64,000 nt of DNA from Vicia villosa (taxonomy: Eukaryota; Streptophyta; Magnoliopsida; Fabales; Fabaceae): NCBI RefSeq assembly GCF_029867415.1, contig NC_081182.1:46260317-46324316 (forward strand). Reading direction: 5' to 3'. The translations under genes and the position numbers were made by a program. The notes under the pieces were generated by a model. That model made no database searches and had not been told where the DNA came from. It worked only from the letters and a program-made list of their open reading frames with translations. Each line of letters begins with the position of its first letter. Positions within the stretch are counted from its first letter, which is position 1. Positions 57,484 through 64,000 of this stretch are shown here, piece after piece.

Positions 57484-58279
57484 TGTAACGCCCTAGACTG
57501 CTTTCAGGATTATCGACTGGCCCCAGTAATTAACATGCGTCTTTTCAGCATGCTTTGACCTCACTCACACGCTTTATGGGAAACTTCCCAAAAGGTCACC
57601 CATCCCAAGATTGCTCGAAGTCTAACACGCTTAACTGTGTAGTGTTTATGGAAAGGGCTACCAAAAAGAAGGTGTATCTTGTTGGTATAGGTAGTACCCA
57701 TCTAACCTTATAAGCTTTCCTTCAACCATGCACTCCCGTACCTGCACGGCCTTAGGATCCCTCTCATTCCGATGTTACGACCACTCCTTTCCAAATTTTA
57801 GCATCGAGTATTACATGGAGTATTACATGCAGCGTGACCATCTCTCGCCTTCTTCGGCCTCAGGTGTTTCATATCCACCAGCTTCCGCATGGTTCGTCCT
57901 TGAACCACATAGTTTTGGGAAAGGTATCGATCTGATACCATTTATAACTCCCCAAACTGCTTTTAGGATTATCGAATGACTCCACAAACCAACACAGGTC
58001 TTTTCAGCATGCTTTGAGCTCACTCACACGCTTTCTTCAAGTCAAGCACGCTTAATTGTGGAGTTCTTATGGAATGGGATACTGAAAAGAAGATGCATCT
58101 TGTTGGTATAGGTATTATCCATCAAACCTTATAAGCTTTCCTTCAACTATGCAGTCCCATACTTGCATGGCCTCAGGATCCCTCTTATTCCGATGTTGCG
58201 ACCTCTCCTTGCCATATTCGGCCTCGAGTGTTACATGCGGTGTAAGCACCCGTCACCTTCTTCGGCCTCGGGTGTTACA
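57484..58279 (-). mobile_element. Cassandra-type TRIM retrotransposon
   Basis: Two LTR-like copies (57484-57872 and about 57941-58279) begin TGTAACGCCC (right copy degraded to TATAACTCCC) and end near GGTGTTACA (left copy GGTGTTTCAT). They surround an internal segment of about 70 bp. On the minus strand the internal segment starts TGGTATCAGATCG, a tRNA-Met type primer site, next to the right LTR, so the element reads right to left. It carries no genes. The 5S-rRNA-like domain in the LTR is the hallmark of Cassandra. Confidence 0.8.
57571..57696 (-). ncRNA. 5S-rRNA-like domain of the Cassandra LTR
   Basis: On the minus strand this follows the plant 5S rRNA order: TACCAACAAGATACACC near the 5' side, GTTAAGCGTGTTAGAC in the middle (5S: GTTAAGCGTGCTTGGGC), then GGGATGGGTGACCTTTTGGG (5S: GGATGGGTGACCTCCTGGG). 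It is degenerate and not a genuine 5S gene. The other LTR (58028-58110) keeps the GCGTGCTTGAC part but has lost the GGATGGGTGACC (C box) part. Confidence 0.75.
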
Positions 58280-58286
58280 TAAACTT

Positions 58287-58904
58287 AAGTCATTACTCCA
58301 ACGCTCGGAAGCAATGACTTGGGGGGCTCCTGTTCTGGACTAGCTTATTTGTCATAATTGGCCCAATACGTCCATAAATATAAAAATGTCCCAATTAGTA
58401 TTGGCCTAGTCGCTCAAGCAAACAGAGGCCACATTTCCTCTTTTGCCCATCTACCTGGCATGCCTAAATGGTGTTCTTTCCACAACAGTGGACCATCCGA
58501 GCATGCTGGCTCTCCAGTCCCCGCCAACAGCTAGTTCAGTCTTCCCGGATGAACGAAGACTTATTCAATCATCACCTATATTTTCGGGCCCTGGAAACGC
58601 ATCCAGCCCAAAATATAGCTTGACCTAGTCACATGCTAAGTAGAGCAATATAAATAGCCCTCTCCCCTAGAGGGCATGGTGTACAACCCCATTTTTTCTC
58701 AACCATCACCGAAGATCACTTCGTCGCTGCTTGCCCTTCTATTTTGAATCTACCCGAACATTTTCCAACTAATTCCTTTTGATTTTAACCACTCCATTTA
58801 TTTTCCTATTAGCAACTCTTAGCATAAATACCTTCTTGCCACTTGATAGATATTAGGTCCCACTAACCTTTTATTCTCATGCTTAGAGAAATAGGGTGTT
58901 ACAG
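58287..58904 (+). mobile_element. Ty3/gypsy-like polypurine tract and LTR fragment
   Basis: ATGACTTGGGGGGCTCC (about 58313-58330) looks like a polypurine tract, followed by TGTTCTGGACTAGC as an LTR start. TATAAATAGCCCTCTCCCC near 58649 is a strong TATA box. The segment ends near GGGTGTTACA. No coding domain. Which gypsy lineage is uncertain. Confidence 0.4.
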
Positions 58905-59144
58905 GGTTCATGTAGTTTTCTGGGAAATTTGTGAGCTACAGGTTAAATAAATTGATGATTGATACATGGTTGAAATCGTGAGTGAAAAATACACAACTTT
59001 CATTTTACAATTTTGAAAAAGGTTGAGTTTTGAGAGAGATACAATTTCCAAAATTTGGGTGTCTCAAGGTTGAAGATGAAGTTCATCTTTTTGAACTAAG
59101 AGATTTGTTTTAAAATATATTGAATTGTTTGTGTTTTGGTCATT

Positions 59145-59225
59145 GGATGTATGACCACCCCAGTGGTAGCGCGCACGCCTCTAAGTCTCTCACCTTGCCA
59201 AGGGCGTGGGTTTGATCCCCCTTTT
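59145..59225 (+). other. tRNA-like A-box/B-box pair
   Basis: CCAGTGGTAGCGCGC (A-box-like, about 59161) and GGGTTTGATCCCC (B-box-like, about 59208) are spaced about 45 bases apart, as in tRNA-derived SINEs. A second GTGGGTTCAAACC B-box-like motif is at about 59302. No cloverleaf can be completed, so it is not a tRNA gene. Confidence 0.4.
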
Positions 59226-60082
59226 TCCATTTTGTAATTTTTTTCATGATTGAAAGCGCATAACCTGTTTGCTAATATTTTAACTTACAACCTTGAGGGC
59301 GTGGGTTCAAACCTCATTGGTAGCAATCCCTTATTTTTACCACTATTTTCCTTTGTTTCTTTTGCAACTTTAATTAATTGATTAAAATAGCAAATCAATT
59401 TTTTTCACTTGAAATTTTGTACACTTCTTATTTACCTTGTATATTTCAAGTATATATTTTAAAATCCCCAAAATATCATTTATTTAATCAAGTTTTAATT
59501 AAATCAAAATGGATGTCTTTATGCCTTTTAAAGGCCCTTTAAATCAAATATTTTTCAAATGATATTCACCAAGTAACTTGTAGATACTCTTGTGAATCAA
59601 TTAGAATTAGGTGTACATAACTAAAACCCTATACCCCAATCCTTGATCCCTTGATCTTTTGATCCCAATGCAACTCCATATTAATGTTAACTTGTTGCTA
59701 TGATATTTTCTTGTACATATGCTTGTTGATTTACATCCTTGTACACTTCTACGTTGGTTATGTTATTATACTTGTATATATACATTTGTTGAACTAACGC
59801 CATATTCATGATACATTTATCCATCATCACATCATATTCATTCATACATGAAATGATCTTGAGGTATGCCATCCTTTTATTCATCAAAATTTTATCCTTG
59901 AGCTTATACATTGATATTGTTAAACTCACCCTTGATTGTGTCCAGATACACATGTTATATCATACACACCACTTGAGATATTCATCATGGATGATTGCTT
60001 AAGATGTTGCCTAAAATCCAAAAGAATGGGAATGGTATTGACTAAAATTGTCAAGGTACTCACTCTCTTTTCCAAAATCTTT

Positions 60083-60285
60083 TACTTTGTGCTTTGTATT
60101 GTTAAAGCTCAACCTTTTTAACTCAAACCCTTAGTTTTGTATTGTTAAAGCTCAACCAATCTATTTTAAATCAACTCCTTGCCTTGTATTGTTAAAGCTT
60201 GACACCTTTTAAAACTTGTTAAGTATTGTTAAAGCTTAACATTTTAAAAAGCCATTGAGTATTGTTAATGCTCAACACCCAAAAA
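60083..60285 (+). repeat. Dispersed repeat of GTATTGTTAAAGCTCAAC
   Basis: Five copies at about 60095, 60138, 60186, 60223 and 60260, spaced 37-48 bases apart, with one or two changes each. Confidence 0.85.
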
Positions 60286-60735
60286 GATTTTGCCACTTGG
60301 CTCTTTATTTTCCTTTTAAGAGGAACTACAAAAGCTATGACTTCCCTATTACACTTAATGGGTATGTAGGCCTAAGATGTGATGTCTTATCGAGCACACT
60401 TTTAAAATATTTTTTTCTCATCCTTCCACTCTATTTAAACAAAAACACAAAAAAAAACAGTTTTATAACAATAATAATAGTTATATAATTCAAAGAGGTT
60501 CATATGGAGTACCGTAGATGTGAGGGGTTCTAATATCTTCCCTTTTCATAATCAACCCCCGATCCAAAGATCTCTGATAAGTTTATTAGTTTTGATTTTA
60601 AAAACTTCTATGGGTTTTATTTCGCTCTTTTTCCCATTTCCTTTGGAAACAATAAAGCGTAGTGGCGACTCTACTAAAAATGTCTGAGCTGAGTCAATCA
60701 ATGGCTCTAGTCTCAAGATTTCACTGCTACAAAAA

Positions 60736-63450
60736 TGTCAGTGTTGAAGAAATTTTTTAACAAACGTTAGTAGGAAAACTATGGATGGATAATAGCTTCA
60801 ACGCTCGAGCTTTCATGAGCATCATGGTTAGCGCATGGAAACTAATGAACCCAGTGAAAACCCAGGAGTTGAGGAAAAATATAATCGTATTTTGTTTTTC
60901 TACCAAGATAAATTTGGAAAGCGTGCTATGAAAGGGTCCTTTGAGCTTCGACAAAAACTTACTAGTTTTAGCTCGTGTATCAGCTGAAGAACAATCTTCT
61001 GATTTGAAAATGCACTTTGGAGTGTTCTAGGTAAGGATCTACAAATTACCACTTATGCTCATATTTAAAATGATGGCAAGAAAAATTGAAGGGATTTTGG
61101 GGTCTTTAGAGGAGATGGATCATAACAGAGATCACAGAAAATGGCTGCTTTCTTCGAATAAAAGTGACAATGGATCTGAAACAACCATTGAAAATAGGAA
61201 CCATTGTGCGATCTAAAGAGAAGAAACTATGAGTTCACTTCAAATATGAGCGTCTACCGACATCTTGTTTGGCTTGTGGAGGACTAGGGCACTAGTTGAA
61301 GGATTGTGAAGTGTTTGGTGACCTTAGTGAAGAGGGATGTCAAGACTTAGATGACTAAGAGTCATCATATGGCATTTGGCTTAAGGCCTCTCCGTTGCCC
61401 AGAGTCACTGAGCAATAAAAGAAAAAGTATTCTAGCTCCAGTACGTGCAATAGAAGTTTATTTAATATCTTATCAAGATAAAGAAAATGTGGCACAAAAG
61501 GAAAGAAGAAAGAATGGGAGGTAGAAGTACAGCAAAACAAAGAAACTTGGACACCAATAAGATATATTATTGGTACGAAGGAAGTGATTCAAAAGAGCAA
61601 CATCCTGGAGATAAAATCGATTGCAAAGTCCCTTGAAGTTGTGGATATATCGAATATAGGGAAATACGGAGGCTCGAACTCAAAATAAACAAGCATAAAA
61701 AGAAAAAATGGACCAGGATAAAGGTTGGAAGGAATGTTGATCCAAACCTAACAAAGATATTAGATTTGGATGGTGGAAAACAAAAGTTGATGGATGTGAT
61801 GATCACATACGAAACACCAGAGGAAAGTGGGAGTGGATAGAAGAATTGGAAACGAATTATTGAACCAGTGGAATCCATTTCAAAAGAATCACAGGTAGTG
61901 TTGGATGGCCAACACTGCCTACCCCAATGAAACTCCTAAACTGGAACTGTAGTGGTTGGGGAATCCCCATGTAGTTTGAGCCTTAGTGAGTCTCATTCAT
62001 ATGGAAAACCCTGATATGTTGTTTCTTATGGAAAATTGATTCAATCATGAAGAGGTTCAAAATATTAAGTTTAAGTGTGGTTAATATTTCTGTCAAGTAG
62101 TGAGTGGAGTGGGAACGAAAAAGATAGAGCATGGGGTCTTATACTATTATGGAAGGAAAGTTTGAAAATCACTATCTTGTTCGTCTCAATCAACCATATA
62201 GGTGTTCGGTCCTAGAGGAAGATAATAACCAAATGTGGTACTTCGATGGCATATATGGGTTTCTAGAGGAGCATAATAAAAAGAAGACTTGGTTTCTTGT
62301 TAAAGAGCTGGTAAAGAGATGTAGAGATCAAATTATTTGCTTTGGGGATTTCAACAACGTATTAGATGGGAATGGGAAAAAAACGAGTAAATAATAGAGC
62401 AACTAAATAAATGTCTTGGAGTCGTCAAACACTGAAACTTTGTAGATTAATTGACTTGGGCTTCGAGGGATATTCCTTTACTCGGTCAAATGGAAGACAA
62501 GAGGAAGAAAATATTCAATGTCGCCTTGACACAGAAGTAGCATCAATTAGTTTAATCAGCAGTCTCTCGCCAATAAAAGTCTTTCATCTCCCTCGTTTTG
62601 GGTCGGATCACACAACTATTCATATTAACTCATAACCTTTTCTGGGGGAAAGTGCAAGAAATGTATTTATGTTTTCAGGTTTGAAGAGCAGTGGTCAAGA
62701 GATCCCAACTGTGAAAATTAATATGGAAGATGTGGCATGGAAATAATAATTAAGGGTATCATAAACTCAAATCAATTCAAGAGCTGGAAGATCATTTCAA
62801 AGAATATAAACTAGGGACGGTGACTAAAGAAATCAAGAGGATTGAAACCTTGTTGCAAGAGGATGTTAATTGGTTAACGAACTAGGAGGATATTAAAACG
62901 TTGAGAAAAGTATTCATGGTATTCAAGTGGTTAGGAAGGCCCCAGTCATATCCCACTTTTTCTTTGTTGACAACAACTTACTGTTTGGTAGGGAAAATTC
63001 CAAAGAAGCAGATTGTATCATGGAAACCCTACAAAAATTACCAAGACTCTTCAATTCAAGCGGTGAATTTGGATAAATCTGAGGCGTTCTCCGATGCAGA
63101 CCAAGGTGAGAAACTTCTTGTGGAGGCTTGCAAATCGCACGAGAGTTAAACCTTGCAAGGTTGCTCATTCAGTAGACAATGAATGTTGTAGACTGCATGA
63201 GCTCTATTCACTTTCTTACTATTCTTGATCCAATAACTATATATTGTAGACAACTTCTAAGTATTTTTAAGGATGCTTCAATTATGTTCCTGAACAGATT
63301 GTTTAATGTGGATGCTCACCATGTAGTTGATTTAAATAAACTGTATGGATTCAGAACCTAGATTTGAGGTTTTCCTAGTGTTGGAAATGTTTCCTCTACT
63401 TCCTTTGTTGTTTCTTAATGATAAAAAAGCTTTCTTATAAAAAAAACTCT
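60736..63450 (+). pseudogene. Internally deleted L1-type LINE
   Basis: ORF1 relic: a DUF4283-like segment (WMDNSFNARAFMSIMVSAWK near 60783) and a zinc knuckle CLACGGLGH..KDCE near 61270, with frames broken by stops. ORF2 relic: endonuclease part with GIYGFLEEHNKKKTW (about 62250) and ICFGDFNNVLDG (about 62336), then LIDLGFEGYSFTRSNGRQ (about 62450) and LPRFGSDHTTIHI (about 62590). The reverse transcriptase core is missing. The C-terminal zf-RVT-like NFLWRLANR follows (about 63115). It ends with an A-rich tail near 63445. Dead element. Confidence 0.8.
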
Positions 63451-63465
63451 ACAATTACTTACTCC

Positions 63466-64000
63466 TAGGGGTGGGAATAGGCTGCGCCGAGTTAGGCTTT
63501 GCCAAGCTTGAGTCTGACGTGTTAAAAATTTAAAGCCTAAGTCTGGTTAGTAGCCTATCATAGACTTATTTTTAGGCATGAGTCTAGCCTTTTCAAAGGT
63601 CAGGTTGGCCTACTAGCCAACTTAAAAGCCTTCTTCATTTGAACATTTTTAAATAAGCAATTCAACTAATGTTAAATAGACTAACGAATTTAAAGATCAA
63701 TAAAACTAAAATTTATTTTCATTGTCGCATTCGAGTTTACCTATTAGCATAAGTTTTATGATACTATTTGATTAAGAAAAATTATGAAAACAACTTGTGA
63801 CAACAACTTAAGACATTGCTCATAAGCTTTCTTCAACTTATTTTCATAAATTTTTCAAGATAACTAAGCTTTATTTTCGTATTTTAAATTCAAGAACAAA
63901 ATGCAATATAATAATAATAAAGTTGTTCATGTTTATTTAAATAGGTCTTATAGATTTAAAAGATTTTTCTTATGACATGTAGCCTACCTTCTTTAGGTGT
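63466..64000. mobile_element. hAT-like element, left end only
   Basis: Starts TAGGGGTGGGAATAGGCTG, similar in type to the TAGGGGTG terminus of the hAT-like element at 9347, followed by GCCTAAG/TAGGCTT-rich sub-terminal repeats. The right end lies beyond the window. Confidence 0.5.

Larger units (their letters stand above)
58905..60735 (+). mobile_element. Ogre/Tat-like LTR and leader remnant
   Basis: No coding capacity. Three features suggest LTR/leader sequence: a pol III-like box pair (59150-59225), five spaced repeats of GTATTGTTAAAGCTCAAC (60083-60285), and a terminal block AATAAAGCGTAGTGGCGACTC (about 60648-60672) that resembles the U5/primer-site region of Ogre-type elements. The partner LTR is not in view. 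Confidence 0.4.

Noticed and set aside
57571..57696. Genuine 5S rRNA gene
   Set aside because: Too degenerate, single, and embedded in a Cassandra LTR.
59145..59225. Functional tRNA gene
   Set aside because: A- and B-box-like motifs only; acceptor and anticodon stems cannot be formed.

Overview
This window is plant nuclear DNA, most likely from a papilionoid legume with a large, transposon-rich genome (Pisum/Vicia/Lathyrus/Medicago-like). The grounds are AT-rich DNA, GT-AG introns, long TA microsatellites, a SIRE/Maximus-type Ty1/copia element, a Cassandra TRIM with a 5S-rRNA-like LTR, Ogre-like LTR remnants, and plant-mobile-domain (PMD, MAIN-like) transposon relics. The species is an inference. 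No CRISPR array, operon or bacterial signal is present.

Layout. 0-1.3 kb: two hairpin MITEs set in TA microsatellites and a decayed PMD relic. 1.7-6.4 kb: a five-exon Msp1/ATAD1-type AAA-ATPase gene, apparently intact. 6.4-19.6 kb: a transposon graveyard holding a PMD-carrying DNA transposon split by a 713-bp hAT-like element with an 8-bp target duplication, two PIF/Harbinger-like elements (the second split by a 1.86-kb MULE-like element with a 9-bp target duplication), and many copies of a palindrome of the type TTCGGAA..TTCCGAA. 19.9-26.4 kb: a second intact copy of the AAA-ATPase gene in the same orientation, with a dead copia fragment and a tiny Stowaway MITE in its long intron 2.

27.9-32.7 kb: a complete, young Mutator-like element (MULE) with 201-bp terminal inverted repeats differing at one visible base and a perfect 9-bp target duplication. 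It carries two convergent genes: a spliced MURA-type transposase of about 1022 aa and a small spliced GRF-zinc-finger protein with a hydrophobic tail. This is the most interesting object in the window.

35.7-57.5 kb: a tandem segmental duplication with a period of about 5.5 kb. Two full units each carry a hybrid proline-rich/8-cysteine (LTP-like) protein gene, with one base difference noticed between the copies. A third, truncated unit is split by a complete 9,575-bp SIRE-type retrotransposon whose two 1,213-bp LTRs differ at about five positions. 57.5-64 kb: a Cassandra TRIM, Ty3/gypsy LTR remnants with a pol III-like A/B box pair, a LINE lacking its reverse transcriptase core, and the start of another hAT-like element.

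The probable host genes are therefore only four: two Msp1-like ATPases (extraction of mislocalised tail-anchored proteins at the mitochondrial/peroxisomal outer membrane) and two secreted HyPRP/LTP-like proteins. Everything else is mobile DNA or its debris. Exon boundaries were read by eye from splice consensus and frame.
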